Shown piece by piece: positions 43,422 to 53,211 of a stretch of DNA of 64,000 bases (position 1 is the first letter of the stretch; each line of letters starts with the position of its first letter). The stretch covers positions 62,001-126,000 of the forward strand of contig JAAYYU010000113.1 of the NCBI GenBank assembly GCA_012515235.1, written 5' to 3'. This DNA comes from Candidatus Anammoximicrobium sp. GTDB taxonomy: Bacteria; Planctomycetota; Planctomycetia; Pirellulales; Pirellulaceae. A program made the translations under genes and the position numbers. Under the pieces are notes generated by a model. It was not told where the DNA came from, searched no databases, and worked only from the letters and a program-made list of their open reading frames with translations.

Positions 43422-46310
43422 ATGAAGAAGGCGATCTTCTCGCTGTTTTGCGTCCTGTTCTTGGCAGTGTCCGTCCACGCGAGCGAGCCGTGCCAGGCCC
43501 CGTTCGATGTCGTCCCGCCTCGCGTGGCGGACCAGCTCTGCCGCGTGACGCTCAACCGTCAGGAACTGGGCGGCGAGATCGATCGCCGCATTCAAAATCT
43601 CATTGATCAAAACTATTTGGTGGTCGATCTGGACGGCAAGTGGCTGAATCACTTCCGCAACCGGACGGATCGGGGCGACCGCTCGCACGTGTACTACGGG
43701 ATTGGCAAGGTGTTCGACGCCGGCAGCCTGTTCTCGGCTTACACGGGCGACCCGCAGGTGGCCGCACGGACACAGTACATCATCGACGAACTGGTCAAGT
43801 CGCGCGACGCGGACGGGTACCTCGGATTCTGGAACGTCGAGCCGGAGAACCGGCAAAACCACATCAACTGGATTCTGCACGAGCAGGAATACATCAACCT
43901 GGCATTCGTGCGGAACTATCGCTGCACGGGCAATCCCCAATCGCTGGCCCATGCGAAGGTCATGGCGGACTACATCCTGAAGACGTTTCCTACGCCGCAG
44001 AACCCGTGCTGCGACGCGGGCCTGATCTGCACCGCGGGCCTGCCGGAAGGGATGCTGGAACTGTACCGCGTGACGGGCGACAAACGCTATTTCGACTTCG
44101 CCGCCGACGTGCCGCACGGGAACCAGCACGGCGAGGTCCAACTGGCGTCGCTGCGGACTTGGGAGCAGGATTTCAGCCGCCGCCCGCGCCACGTGTACGT
44201 GATGCTCGCCCGCTGCTACGCCCAGACGGAACTGTACCGCCTGACGGGCGAGGAACGCCTCCTGCACATGAGCCAGTTGATGCGCAACGAGTTGCTCAAG
44301 CAGAACGAGGGCGGCCTGCTGGTCACCGGCTCGTGCTCCGACGGCGAACAATTCACCTACAACCAGAACGGCCGCGGAGCCATCGGCGAATCGTGCGTCA
44401 CCGCCTACATGCTGCGGTGGATCGACAGCCTGCTGCGGCTGGAAGGCGACCTGCGCTACGGCGATCTGCTCGAACGCACGATCTACAACGCGCTGTTCGC
44501 CGCCAATTCGCCCGACGGACGCTGGATCCGCTACTTCACGCCGTTCAGCGGCGACCGCAAGTACGATACGCGCGACTATTTCTGCTGCTGCGGGAATTAT
44601 CGCCGGGCCGTGGCGGAGTTGCCGCAGAAAGTGTATTACCGCACGCCGCAGGGTGGAATCGCGCTGAACCTGTTCAGCAACTCGAAGAAGGCGTTCGACG
44701 TGAACGGGCAAACGGTCACGATTGTGCAGGAAACCGCGTACCCGAACGACGGCGAAGTGAAGCTGACGTTCTCCACCGGAGACAAGAAGCCGGCGGCGTT
44801 CGACTTTCAATTCCGCACGCCGCGCTGGTGCGAGAAGATCACGCTGCGAGTGAACGACGAAACGCCGCTCACGATCGATCCGCGGAAACAGAAGCTCGGG
44901 TGTTACGCGCTGAATCGGATCTGGCGGAACGGCGACGCGGTGAGGATCTCGATGCCGATGGCATGGCGATTCCTGCGCGGCCGGGCGCTCCAGGACGGCC
45001 GGGTGGCGCTGTTGCGCGGGCCCGTGGTGTATTGCCTGGGCAAAGACCAGAACGCCGAAGTGCTGAAGAAGTGCCCCGATCCGCGGAATCTGGTCATCGA
45101 CCCGGCGTCTGTCGGGGAACCGGTGAAAGACGATTCGATTCGGCCTGGCGGTTTGAAAGCCGTCGCCCGAGCGTGGCTGAATCCGGACGGCGCCGGCGAG
45201 CAGGTCGAGGTGACGCTGACCGAGTTCATCGACCCCAGCGGCCAGGAGGTGTACTTCCACGTTCCGAACGTGGCGGACACGTCGCCGGTGCGCATCGCGG
45301 ACGATGAGATCGTGTCGTGGCCGAACGAGTTTGTCAACGCGCACGTGCTGAAGGCATTGTACGGGCCGAAGGCGACGGGCGACCTGGAAGCGGTGTTCGA
45401 GATTCGCGGCGACGTCGTCGCGGACCTGGCGGCGGACTACGTTAACCCCGGCGGCAAGACCGGCGTCGCGGCGGAATTCCCCGCCGCCGCCGGCGGACGC
45501 TGGGCGTGTTACAGCTGCAAGAATAACGGGCTGCTGTCCACCGCGGCGGCCGGCGACGTGAAACCGTTGAACTCGCAATTCAAGGCCTTCGGCACGCCGC
45601 GGGGCTATGCCTATGGGCTGGAAAACCAGGGCGATCAACTCGGCTTCGTGTCGGACTACGCCCCCAGCGAGTCTCAGGAGTCTGCCTGGCGGCAGCACTA
45701 CACCGAGCAGATGTTCGACCAGGTGCTGTCCGCCGCCCAACGCAAGGAGTTTCTGTACACGCACCCGATTGCCGATGCGGCGAGTTACAACGTCTTCCGC
45801 TGGACGCCCGCGGACGACGTGCAGAAGCAGCACGTCGCGCTGTGCGGCACGCTGTTCTCGAATCTGGGCAACGGCGTCGAACTCCGCGTCCTTCGTTGGC
45901 ACGACGACACCCGGCACGACGTCCTCGGCACGTTCAACACCAAGAATCTCGCGGTGGGCAGATGCGGCACCGCTGAGTTCGTCCTGCAACTGCCGTCCGG
46001 CGAGGTCGGCAAGCACCTGGACTTCGTCCTGCACAACGCCGGCAGCCACACCTGCGACGCGACGGCCATCCGAATCCGGGCCTACACCAACGTCCAACAG
46101 GCCGCTGCCCAGACCGACGTGACGGAAAAGGTCCAGGCGAAATTCCACAACCGTCTGATCACCCCGCTGGGCTCGTACGCCGAACTGTTCGACGAGGCGG
46201 CGTCCGGCGGCCAGAAGACGCTGAAGGTCAAATTCAACTTCTGGCGCGACGGCGTGGTGAAGTACCTCGAATTCCCGCAAGACGCGCCCCTGGATCTCAG
46301 CGGCAAGTGA
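43422..46310 (+). CDS. Beta-L-arabinofuranosidase family protein (GH127 / DUF1680)
   Basis: This 962-aa exported protein has signal MKKAIFSLFCVLFLAVSVHA. The (alpha/alpha)6 barrel shows YYGIGKVFDAGSLFSAY, WILHEQEYINLAFVRNY, a candidate acid/base glutamate in GAIGESCVTAY (about 319) and the zinc/nucleophile cysteine cluster YFCCCGNYRR (about 386). Known GH127 enzymes use a zinc-coordinated cysteine nucleophile to release L-arabinofuranose. Beta-sandwich domains follow, and the last 300 residues add extra beta-rich domains not in minimal members, possibly glycan-binding. GGAG precedes the ATG at 43422. It begins an apparent pair with the SGNH gene 36 bp downstream. Confidence 0.88.
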   Translation: MKKAIFSLFCVLFLAVSVHASEPCQAPFDVVPPRVADQLCRVTLNRQELGGEIDRRIQNLIDQNYLVVDLDGKWLNHFRNRTDRGDRSHVYYGIGKVFDAGSLFSAYTGDPQVAARTQYIIDELVKSRDADGYLGFWNVEPENRQNHINWILHEQEYINLAFVRNYRCTGNPQSLAHAKVMADYILKTFPTPQNPCCDAGLICTAGLPEGMLELYRVTGDKRYFDFAADVPHGNQHGEVQLASLRTWEQDFSRRPRHVYVMLARCYAQTELYRLTGEERLLHMSQLMRNELLKQNEGGLLVTGSCSDGEQFTYNQNGRGAIGESCVTAYMLRWIDSLLRLEGDLRYGDLLERTIYNALFAANSPDGRWIRYFTPFSGDRKYDTRDYFCCCGNYRRAVAELPQKVYYRTPQGGIALNLFSNSKKAFDVNGQTVTIVQETAYPNDGEVKLTFSTGDKKPAAFDFQFRTPRWCEKITLRVNDETPLTIDPRKQKLGCYALNRIWRNGDAVRISMPMAWRFLRGRALQDGRVALLRGPVVYCLGKDQNAEVLKKCPDPRNLVIDPASVGEPVKDDSIRPGGLKAVARAWLNPDGAGEQVEVTLTEFIDPSGQEVYFHVPNVADTSPVRIADDEIVSWPNEFVNAHVLKALYGPKATGDLEAVFEIRGDVVADLAADYVNPGGKTGVAAEFPAAAGGRWACYSCKNNGLLSTAAAGDVKPLNSQFKAFGTPRGYAYGLENQGDQLGFVSDYAPSESQESAWRQHYTEQMFDQVLSAAQRKEFLYTHPIADAASYNVFRWTPADDVQKQHVALCGTLFSNLGNGVELRVLRWHDDTRHDVLGTFNTKNLAVGRCGTAEFVLQLPSGEVGKHLDFVLHNAGSHTCDATAIRIRAYTNVQQAAAQTDVTEKVQAKFHNRLITPLGSYAELFDEAASGGQKTLKVKFNFWRDGVVKYLEFPQDAPLDLSGK

Positions 46311-46346
46311 TCCTGCAGCAACATCCTACCCAAGGAGCAAGCAACG

Positions 46347-48227
46347 ATGGTGACAACGGCCCTCCAAAAAGTATGCTTCTGTGCCCTGCTCAGCGTGGGC
46401 GCCATGCGGGCGGCGGAGGCAGCCGAGTTCTATCAGATCCACGGCGGCATTCCCAACAGCCTGCACTATTTCCGGGCCAACATTGTCGGCAACCAGTACC
46501 TGTTCTTCCTCGGCAACAGCGTGCTGGCCGGCACGGGTCTGAAGGACGCGAATCTGCGCTACTCGGCCCAGATGGTCCAGGGCTTCAAGAGGCACTTTCC
46601 GGAGGCCGCGGTCATCGAGACGCGGCACATGCAGCCGGGCGGCAGCTGGTTCGGACTGTTCCGCTGCAGCCGGGGGCAAGCGGTGTTCGGCGAGGTGATC
46701 TGCAGCGGCCACCTGGCGATCCTCGATTTTGCCGCCGACGACCGCGGCGCGGATCTCGAGCGGGTCAAGACGTCGCTGGAAGGCCTGGTCCGCCAGGTCA
46801 TCCTGTATCGCGCCACCCACAGCCAGATCCTGGTCTACACCCTGACTCCGGAAATGCTCCAGGCGTATCGGGCGGGCCAAGCGCCGGAGTACATCCGCAT
46901 CAGCGAGCAGATCGCCGAACACTATGGCATCCCCAGCCTGAACCTGGCCCGGTACGCGGCGGAGAAGATTCTGGCCGGAGAGATCACCTTCGAGGCGTTC
47001 TCCGCCGACGGCGTCAACCCCACGGATGCCGGAGCCAAAATCTACGCCGCCGCGGTCGCGGAGTTCATCGATGCGCTGCTGGCCGCCACGCCCATTCCAG
47101 AACAGCCCCAACGGCGCACCCTGCCCCCGCCGTTGTTCCCGGACACGGATGACAACGGCCGGATCGTCGCTTACGAGGACGCAGCGGTCCAACGGTCCGG
47201 CAACTGGAAGCCGGGACAGGCCAGCCCGATCGGCCCCTTTCGCCATTTGCTCGTCTCGAACGAAGTCGGCGCGACGCTGACGCTGCGATTCCAAGGCTCG
47301 GAGATCGGCCTCATCGACGTGGTGGACAAGGGCGGCGCGGACTACGAATACGCCGTGGACGCTGCGGCGTTCCGCAAGCTCCCCGCGCCGCAGGACGTCA
47401 CCGCCCCCACGATGCGCACGGTATCGCTGGCCAACGGGTTGGATCGGCAGGCGGAGCATGAACTGGTCCTGAAGGTCGCCTCGCCCGGCACGGTGCGGCT
47501 GGGCGGGTTCCTGCTCAACGGCCGCGTCGCCGACGCCTTTGCCGGGCTGAGCACCCTGGAGCGGATCGACGCGATCTACGCGGCGATGGACCCGCTCGCG
47601 TATCAGCCCCCGGCCGGCCGCCACGCGAACCTTCCCCGCACGATGAGCAAACTCCGGGACGGCGGCGAACTGCGCATGGTGCTCCTGGGCGACAGCATCA
47701 TGGGCAACACGTCGGGCTCGTCCTTCGAACTGCTGCTGATGCGCAACTATCCGAAGTGCAAGATCGTCAAAATCGCCTCGCTGCGAAGCTCCACCGGGTG
47801 CACCTACTATCGGGAAGACAACCGCGTCCAGGAGTACGTGTTGAAACACAATCCGGATCTGCTGGTCATCGGCGGCATCTCCAACCGGGGCGACGCGGAG
47901 GCCGTGCGGTCGGTGGTCCAACAGGTCCGCGCCCAGAAGCCGGATACCGAAGTCCTGCTGCTGACCCCGGTTTTCGGCGCGGTGCGCGACGAGCACATCC
48001 GGACTTTTACCCGCGAGATCGACACGACGACCAGCAACTTCCGCTTCAATCTGCAAAAGGTGGCGGCGGAAGAAAAGTGCGCTTTCTTCGACATGACGGG
48101 CCCCTGGTGGGCGTACATCCAGGACAGCGGCAAGACCTACGGCTGGTTCATGGGCGACGCCGTCCACGCCAATGCCCGCGGTTGCCAGATCATCGGCCGC
48201 TTGCTGGAAGCCTGGTTCAAGGAGTAG
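46347..48227 (+). CDS. Exported protein with two SGNH/GDSL hydrolase-like domains
   Basis: This 626-aa protein has a signal (ALQKVCFCALLSVGAMRAAEA). The N-terminal SGNH-like domain has FFLGNSVLAGTG (Ser58) but ends in DGVNPTDAG (about 221), where the family has D-x-x-H; the histidine is an asparagine, so it is probably inactive. A beta-sandwich (about 245-395) links to a C-terminal SGNH domain with the full set: MVLLGDSIMGN (about 449), the Asn of IGGISN, and GDAVHANARG (about 604). Such esterases remove acetyl or other acyl groups from polysaccharides, fitting the adjacent arabinofuranosidase. A GCAAGGAGCAAG ribosome-binding site lies upstream of the ATG. Confidence 0.8.
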   Translation: MVTTALQKVCFCALLSVGAMRAAEAAEFYQIHGGIPNSLHYFRANIVGNQYLFFLGNSVLAGTGLKDANLRYSAQMVQGFKRHFPEAAVIETRHMQPGGSWFGLFRCSRGQAVFGEVICSGHLAILDFAADDRGADLERVKTSLEGLVRQVILYRATHSQILVYTLTPEMLQAYRAGQAPEYIRISEQIAEHYGIPSLNLARYAAEKILAGEITFEAFSADGVNPTDAGAKIYAAAVAEFIDALLAATPIPEQPQRRTLPPPLFPDTDDNGRIVAYEDAAVQRSGNWKPGQASPIGPFRHLLVSNEVGATLTLRFQGSEIGLIDVVDKGGADYEYAVDAAAFRKLPAPQDVTAPTMRTVSLANGLDRQAEHELVLKVASPGTVRLGGFLLNGRVADAFAGLSTLERIDAIYAAMDPLAYQPPAGRHANLPRTMSKLRDGGELRMVLLGDSIMGNTSGSSFELLLMRNYPKCKIVKIASLRSSTGCTYYREDNRVQEYVLKHNPDLLVIGGISNRGDAEAVRSVVQQVRAQKPDTEVLLLTPVFGAVRDEHIRTFTREIDTTTSNFRFNLQKVAAEEKCAFFDMTGPWWAYIQDSGKTYGWFMGDAVHANARGCQIIGRLLEAWFKE

Positions 48228-48329
48228 TCGCGCAGGCCGGATTCTGCGCCGCCGGCACGGGCTGGCAGGAAGATCGGGCGCGGGCCAGCCGTGAAACCGC
48301 TGCCGCTGCGCACGAAGCGCCCGCGGGCT

Positions 48330-50528
48330 TTACGGGCCCGGCCCGACTGTTCGCAGTTCGATCTCGCCCACGCCCATGCGGTCGTTGTAGGCGGAGCGGG
48401 TGATTTCCAGGCGCACGGCGTTCGTGACGACCGGCTCGAAGGCGTGGACCACCCAGCCCGGATCTTGGTTGTCCTTGACGGCGACGACGGGCTTCCAAGC
48501 GCCGTCCGTCCGCACGGAGACCGTGTAGTCCAAGGTCCGGTAGTGGCCGGGGTTGAGTTGGTGGAAGAGGGTCACCCGGTCGATCTTGGTTGGTTCGGCC
48601 AGCGTCAGTTCGAGCCACGCTTGCTTGGGGGCGGTTCGCTGGGTGAGCCAGTAGCCCTGCGGCTCCTGGACGTTGCCGTCGACGGCGTTGGCGGCCGACC
48701 AGCCGCGGCTGGGGTCTTCGTCGCTGGCGGTGACTTTGGCGATCTCGATCTTCCGGCCACGGCGGGCCTCCGCCTCGCGGCGGCGGAATTCTTCCTGCTT
48801 CAGCCGCTCGGCCTGCTCGTGGCGGTCGAGATAGGCGATCATCCGGTCCCAGCGCGCATGGCCTGCGGGCGCAGAAGCCTGGCGAGCGGATTCCGCAAGC
48901 CAACGAGCCTGGACCATGTTTTCGACGTTCTCGCGATCCTTGGCGGTGCGGACCAGCGGGAGGATCTCCAGGAGTTTGCCAGCCGGCTCGGCGCCGCCGT
49001 ACAGCCGGGCCAGTCGCTGGTCGGCGAATTCTTCGATGGTCATCTCCGGATTCCAGAGAAACGCTTCCCAGGCCAGATAGAACAGCTCCGCATTGGGCCG
49101 CTGGGCGGACAGTTCTCCATACGTGTCCAGGCCCTCGAAACCGGCCGCGGCGGCGTCGCGGCAGATGTCCCGGACGGATTCCAGATAGAAATCGTCTGGC
49201 GTGTGAGTCGAGCTGTTGCACCAGTGCAGATAGCCGATATTGTGCCGGGCCAGCGGGCGGACGTCGGCCGGCCAGCGCCGCGCCATGCCGGTGAGCGTCC
49301 ATTGGCACAGGGCGTCCTCCGGGATCAGGGACAGGAACTTGGGCGGAGCGGTCATCATCTGGGCCGTGTAGCCGGTGTACGTGGCGTAGCTCAGCCAGGC
49401 CTCGGGGGCCAGGCCGCGCATCGTCTTGAGCGTGACCATGTGCGAGATGGCCATGTCCTTGTAGTAGTCGGGCTCGTCCGACGGGATCGCCGCGCGGGCC
49501 TTCCGGCAGTCGTCGCAGTAGCAGACGAAGAAATCGCCCATCTCCAGGTTGACGCCGCCGATGGGGAACGTCCGGAAGAGCCACCGGGCGCCTTCATCGA
49601 GCCAATCCTGGTTGGCTTTCTTGGACGGGCAAGGCGCGTTGTGCGGGCGGCCGTTCTTGTCCACGGCCCGCAGTTCCGGATGCGCAGCGACCCAGGCGTC
49701 GGCGTTGTAGGGATGATCGCCCTCAAAGTAGTACCCCGCGTAGCCGCTGGTGCCCACGCCCGGCAGAATCCGCACGCCGCGATGCTCTGCGTAGCGGCAC
49801 AACTCCTGCGACGCCTCGACGCCGCCGTGCGTATCCCGCAAAAAGCCCCAGATGATCAGGCCGTTGAACTTGTGGTCGGCCATGTAGTCGATGCAGTTCT
49901 TGAAGTCGATGAGGAACGCTTCGGGCTGCTTGCGATACGTGCCGCCGCCGCCCATCACGTTGCCGACGCGGCCGGGCCCGCCCCACTCCATGCGATGGTC
50001 CCAGTTCCAGAACCAGCGGTACCGGTAGCGCGGGATCTGCCGCTGGTCGAGCTGCGGCACGCAAACGCTGTGGCCCTGTCGTTGGAGTCGCCAGTTGACC
50101 AGATCGGCCACGGCATGGATCGCCCCGTCGCGGCCGCCGCCGGCCAGGATCAGCCAGTCGCGGCCGTCGTACTGCAACGTGCGGGCGACGTATCCCTGGG
50201 CGGTCAGAGGGCCGGGAGCAATGTCCAGCTGCGCCCCAGCGGCAACCCCGCGCAGGACCGGATTCGATTTGGAACTGCCGACAAGGATCAAGACGCCGCG
50301 CTCCGGCACGGGGTCCTTCTCCGCTGCGATCACGGCGACCGGGGCGCGGCCCTCTTCGGCGAACCACCGCGCCAGCCGCTCGGCGGCAAAGTCATCCGTT
50401 TCGCCGCGGACGATCGTACAGTCCGGCCGGCCGTCGCGGATCAGGACCAGCGGAGCCTGGGCAGAACAAAACCCAACGCTGCCCAAAAACGTCGCCAGGC
50501 ACGTCAGCAGGACTCGTGATTTCGGCAT
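48330..50528 (-). CDS. Exported GH20-like glycoside hydrolase with F5/8 type C domain
   Basis: This 732-aa protein has a signal peptide (VLLTCLATFLGSVGFCSAQA). The N-terminal 140 residues resemble the small alpha/beta domain that precedes GH20 and GH67/GH84 barrels (FAAERLARWFAEEGRAP; GRDGAIHAVADLVNW). A TIM-barrel-like region follows (about 165-500: FNGLIIWGFLRDTHGG, GVNLEMGDFFVCYCDDC). The last 140 residues are a discoidin-like module (AANAVDGNVQ; QAWLELTLAEPTKIDRVTLF). The exact glycosidase family and catalytic residues are not settled; hexosaminidase- or glucuronidase-like activity is possible. GGGGAG precedes the ATG. It is convergent with the SGNH gene. Confidence 0.7.
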   Translation of the reverse strand: MPKSRVLLTCLATFLGSVGFCSAQAPLVLIRDGRPDCTIVRGETDDFAAERLARWFAEEGRAPVAVIAAEKDPVPERGVLILVGSSKSNPVLRGVAAGAQLDIAPGPLTAQGYVARTLQYDGRDWLILAGGGRDGAIHAVADLVNWRLQRQGHSVCVPQLDQRQIPRYRYRWFWNWDHRMEWGGPGRVGNVMGGGGTYRKQPEAFLIDFKNCIDYMADHKFNGLIIWGFLRDTHGGVEASQELCRYAEHRGVRILPGVGTSGYAGYYFEGDHPYNADAWVAAHPELRAVDKNGRPHNAPCPSKKANQDWLDEGARWLFRTFPIGGVNLEMGDFFVCYCDDCRKARAAIPSDEPDYYKDMAISHMVTLKTMRGLAPEAWLSYATYTGYTAQMMTAPPKFLSLIPEDALCQWTLTGMARRWPADVRPLARHNIGYLHWCNSSTHTPDDFYLESVRDICRDAAAAGFEGLDTYGELSAQRPNAELFYLAWEAFLWNPEMTIEEFADQRLARLYGGAEPAGKLLEILPLVRTAKDRENVENMVQARWLAESARQASAPAGHARWDRMIAYLDRHEQAERLKQEEFRRREAEARRGRKIEIAKVTASDEDPSRGWSAANAVDGNVQEPQGYWLTQRTAPKQAWLELTLAEPTKIDRVTLFHQLNPGHYRTLDYTVSVRTDGAWKPVVAVKDNQDPGWVVHAFEPVVTNAVRLEITRSAYNDRMGVGEIELRTVGPGP

Positions 50529-50562
50529 GAACGTACTCCCCGTCTCGATGTTCGCGATGGAC

Positions 50563-51594
50563 TCACCTCACCTGCGCGCTGGTTGACACGGTGAACCCCA
50601 ACTGCTCGATCATGGCGTAGTCGGCCGGCGGCGCTTGGCCCTTGGTCGTCAGGTAGTCGCCGACGAAGATCGAATTGGCCGCGTACAGGCCCAACGCCTG
50701 CAGGCTCCCCAAGTGCAACTCGCGTCCTCCGGCGATGCGGATCTCCCGGCTCGGGTTGGCAAAGCGGAACAGGCACAGGACCTTGAGGCAGTACCGCGGA
50801 TTCAGCGCATCCAGGCCCTCCAGCGGCGTGCCCTCCACCGCGTGGAAAAAGTTGACGGGGATCGCGTCCGCTTCGACCTCGCGCAGTTCCAACGCCATGC
50901 GCACGACGTCGGTGTCCGCTTCGCCCATCCCGACAATGCCGCCGGAACAGATTTCCAAGCCGGCCTGGCGCACGGTCCGCAGGGTCGCAATCCGATCCTG
51001 GTAGGTGTGCGTCGAGCAGATCTGGCCGTAGTACTCGGGGCTGGTGTTCAGGTTGTGATTGATCCGGTCCACGCCGCAGGCCTTCAGCCGCTGGGCTTGC
51101 TCCGGCGTCAGCAGTCCCAGGGAGGCGCAGACCTTCAAGTCGTACTGCCGCTTGATTTCCGGCACCAGTTCCTCGACGGCCTGCAACTCATGTTCGCTGG
51201 GGCCGCGGGCGGAGATCACGATGCAATAGGTCTTGGCCTTCCGCTCGTGGGCGATCCGGGCGCCGTCCAGCAGCCGCTGGCGGTCCAGGATGTTGTACTT
51301 CGGAATGGCCGCCTTCGAGACCCGCGATTGGGAACAGTAATGGCAATCCTCCGGACACAGCCCGCTTTTGGCGTTGATCAGGAAGTTCAGCCGCATCGTC
51401 TTGCCAAAGAACCGGCGGCGAATCCGGAACGCGGCGGACAGCAGGTCCAGCAGGTCGTCGTCGGGACAGCGGAGGATCGCCAGACCTTCCTCGGCGGTCA
51501 GTGCGCGACCGCTCAGCACCTGCTCGGCGAGTTGGTGCCAATCGTCCACGCCCGGCGATCGCGGGGTTGTGGCTGCCTGCAATGTTTGGCTCAT
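50563..51594 (-). CDS. bioB: Biotin synthase
   Basis: This 343-aa radical-SAM enzyme converts dethiobiotin to biotin. The radical-SAM cluster motif is CPEDCHYC (Cys80, Cys84, Cys87), preceded by FLINAKSGL. Also present are KVCASLGLLTPEQAQRL, INHNLNTSPEYY, CSGGIVGMGE, and the RIAGGRE block whose arginine binds the 2Fe-2S cluster, as well as LYAANSIFVGDYLTT. CGGAG lies about six bases before the ATG at 51594. No other biotin gene is nearby. It is 41 bp downstream of fucU and is probably cotranscribed with it. Confidence 0.97.
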   Translation of the reverse strand: MSQTLQAATTPRSPGVDDWHQLAEQVLSGRALTAEEGLAILRCPDDDLLDLLSAAFRIRRRFFGKTMRLNFLINAKSGLCPEDCHYCSQSRVSKAAIPKYNILDRQRLLDGARIAHERKAKTYCIVISARGPSEHELQAVEELVPEIKRQYDLKVCASLGLLTPEQAQRLKACGVDRINHNLNTSPEYYGQICSTHTYQDRIATLRTVRQAGLEICSGGIVGMGEADTDVVRMALELREVEADAIPVNFFHAVEGTPLEGLDALNPRYCLKVLCLFRFANPSREIRIAGGRELHLGSLQALGLYAANSIFVGDYLTTKGQAPPADYAMIEQLGFTVSTSAQVR

Positions 51595-51635
51595 AGACGC
51601 TCCGTGCGGGGGTCTTGGGCGAAGGGCCGGGGCGG

Positions 51636-52073
51636 TCAGCGTCCCGGCACGACGACGCCTTTCTTCAGGATCAGGTTGGCGTACAGGGCCGTCTCGCTGG
51701 TGGCGACCACGGCGTAGGCCTGTTTCGCTTGCTCGTAGAACGCAAACCGCTCGACCAACTTCAATTCGACGCTCTTTCCTTCGCTGGCATCCAGCAGCGG
51801 CTTGAACTTCTTCCAGATGGGCGGCTGGGGCGGGTCGCCCGGCACGGGCTGCATCACGAACGCCGCGGCGTCGACGTAAGGGTCCAGCGGGAAGAACTGC
51901 AGGATGGCTTCCAGCACCTCGGGGACGCTCAGCCCGTCGGCCCGCACGATCCGCCGGGCAATGGAGTCCGCCGGAAAATTGCCGTCCGCCAGGACCAGTT
52001 CGTCTCCATGACCCATCTTCATCAATGCGTACATCAGCTCGGGAGAAATCCGAGCGGGAATGCCCTTCAACAT
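51636..52073 (-). CDS. fucU: L-fucose mutarotase / RbsD-FucU family protein
   Basis: The 145-aa length is typical of FucU. MLKGIPARISPELMYALMKM leads into the catalytic-histidine motif GHGDELVLADGNFPA (His22), and the family tail ETALYANLILKKGVV is present. FucU interconverts anomers of L-fucose before isomerisation. AGGAGG lies nine bases upstream of the ATG at 52073. No fucI, fucK or fucP is adjacent, but an exported GH29 alpha-fucosidase is encoded about 18 kb away. It is the lead gene of a probable fucU-bioB unit. Confidence 0.92.
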   Translation of the reverse strand: MLKGIPARISPELMYALMKMGHGDELVLADGNFPADSIARRIVRADGLSVPEVLEAILQFFPLDPYVDAAAFVMQPVPGDPPQPPIWKKFKPLLDASEGKSVELKLVERFAFYEQAKQAYAVVATSETALYANLILKKGVVVPGR

Positions 52074-52223
52074 GACGTGAGACCTCCTGAAGGAACGAGA
52101 CCACGGATCAGGCCTCCGACTTCTGCGTCAGAGCCGGCCTGCTGCCTTCTGCTTCACAGCCGTATCGTAACATGTCGCGTCCCGCCGTTGTACGGGCCGA
52201 CTGTCGAAACCCGAAGCGCTCAA

Positions 52224-52267
52224 CCCGAAACCCGGCAACCCGAAACCCGGCAACCCGCAGCCGGCAA
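52224..52267. repeat. 15-bp tandem repeat
   Basis: Two perfect units CCCGAAACCCGGCAA (52224-52253) are followed by a degenerate third (52254-52267). It lies just downstream of the kinase gene and upstream of fucU. Confidence 0.7.
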
Positions 52268-52294
52268 CCCGCAACGGATTCAAACCGCCCGCAT

Positions 52295-53152
52295 TCACGG
52301 GCTCGCCAACTCCCGCCAGAACTCGAAGGCCGTCGCGGGCCGGGTATGGACATGGCGGCGCAGGGCGCGGCCGATCGCTCGGCCGAACGGGGACGGCAAC
52401 TGCTCGGCCGTCTCCCGCGGGACGCCGCGGAGGATCTCATCGGCGGTGAACGTCGGCTCGATGCCCATCGCGACTGCCAGCAGAACCAGTCCCGCATGGT
52501 AGATGTCCGTCGGCTTGCCGACCTGGCCAAATTCGCTCGGGTTCAACACTTCGGGAGCCACCATCCAAGGCACGGTCGGATTGTCGCTCTGCACCTCGTG
52601 CTCGAACCGGCTGACGCCCAGGTCGCCGATCTTGAACGTCACCGATTGAGTCGGGCTGGTCATCAACTCGTCCCGCACATAGGCCCAAAACACGTTCCGC
52701 AGATGGATGTCTTTGTGGACGTACCCGTGTTCGTGCATAAAGGCGACGGCCTGCAACAGGCAGCGGGCAATCGGCGGAACCCAAGCGTAGCCGTCGTAAT
52801 CGGCGATGGAAAACAGCGTCGAGAGGCTGCCGCCGCAACGCTCGACCACGATGTGGAACGTCTTGTCGCGCTCGAAGGCGTCGTACACGTAGGTGATGTT
52901 CGGATGCCGCAGGGTGAACAGCGAGGCGATCTCCCGCTGCCAATTCACCCGCACCTGCTCGTACGTCTGCCGATGCGGGATCAGCACTTTGACGACCAGA
53001 CTGTTGGCCCACTGGTCGGTACAAGCAAACGTCGCCCCGTAAGTCCCGCGCCCCAAGGCCTCGCCGACCGCATACGCATTCTTGCCGTGCGTGATAATCT
53101 CGCCGGGAACCGGCCAGCGAATCGACGGCGGCGGCAGCGACGGCTTGTTCAT
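52295..53152 (-). CDS. Ser/Thr protein kinase, catalytic domain only
   Basis: This 285-aa Hanks-type kinase has no membrane segment or sensor domain. The glycine loop is GRGTYG (34-39), the ATP lysine Lys55 (LVVKVL), the helix-C glutamate Glu74. The catalytic loop is YVHKDIHLRNV with Asp148 and Asn153, the metal motif is DLG (177-179) in place of DFG, and APE is at 199-201. His150 stands where the catalytic-loop lysine (HRDLKxxN) normally is. A -10 box TATAAT lies upstream at 53212-53217, so the transcript probably starts near 53205. I therefore chose the ATG at 53152; an ATG at 53194 is the alternative. Confidence 0.9.
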   Translation of the reverse strand: MNKPSLPPPSIRWPVPGEIITHGKNAYAVGEALGRGTYGATFACTDQWANSLVVKVLIPHRQTYEQVRVNWQREIASLFTLRHPNITYVYDAFERDKTFHIVVERCGGSLSTLFSIADYDGYAWVPPIARCLLQAVAFMHEHGYVHKDIHLRNVFWAYVRDELMTSPTQSVTFKIGDLGVSRFEHEVQSDNPTVPWMVAPEVLNPSEFGQVGKPTDIYHAGLVLLAVAMGIEPTFTADEILRGVPRETAEQLPSPFGRAIGRALRRHVHTRPATAFEFWRELASP

Positions 53153-53211
53153 GATCGTGTGCGGATACCAAGGATCAAGCCCGGCGGACACCATGCCGGT
53201 CACGGCGGATG

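Noticed and set aside
43179..46280. 1033-codon open frame on the minus strand
   Set aside because: It is antisense to the GH127-like gene, which has a signal peptide and conserved motifs; the antisense frame is a GC-rich shadow.
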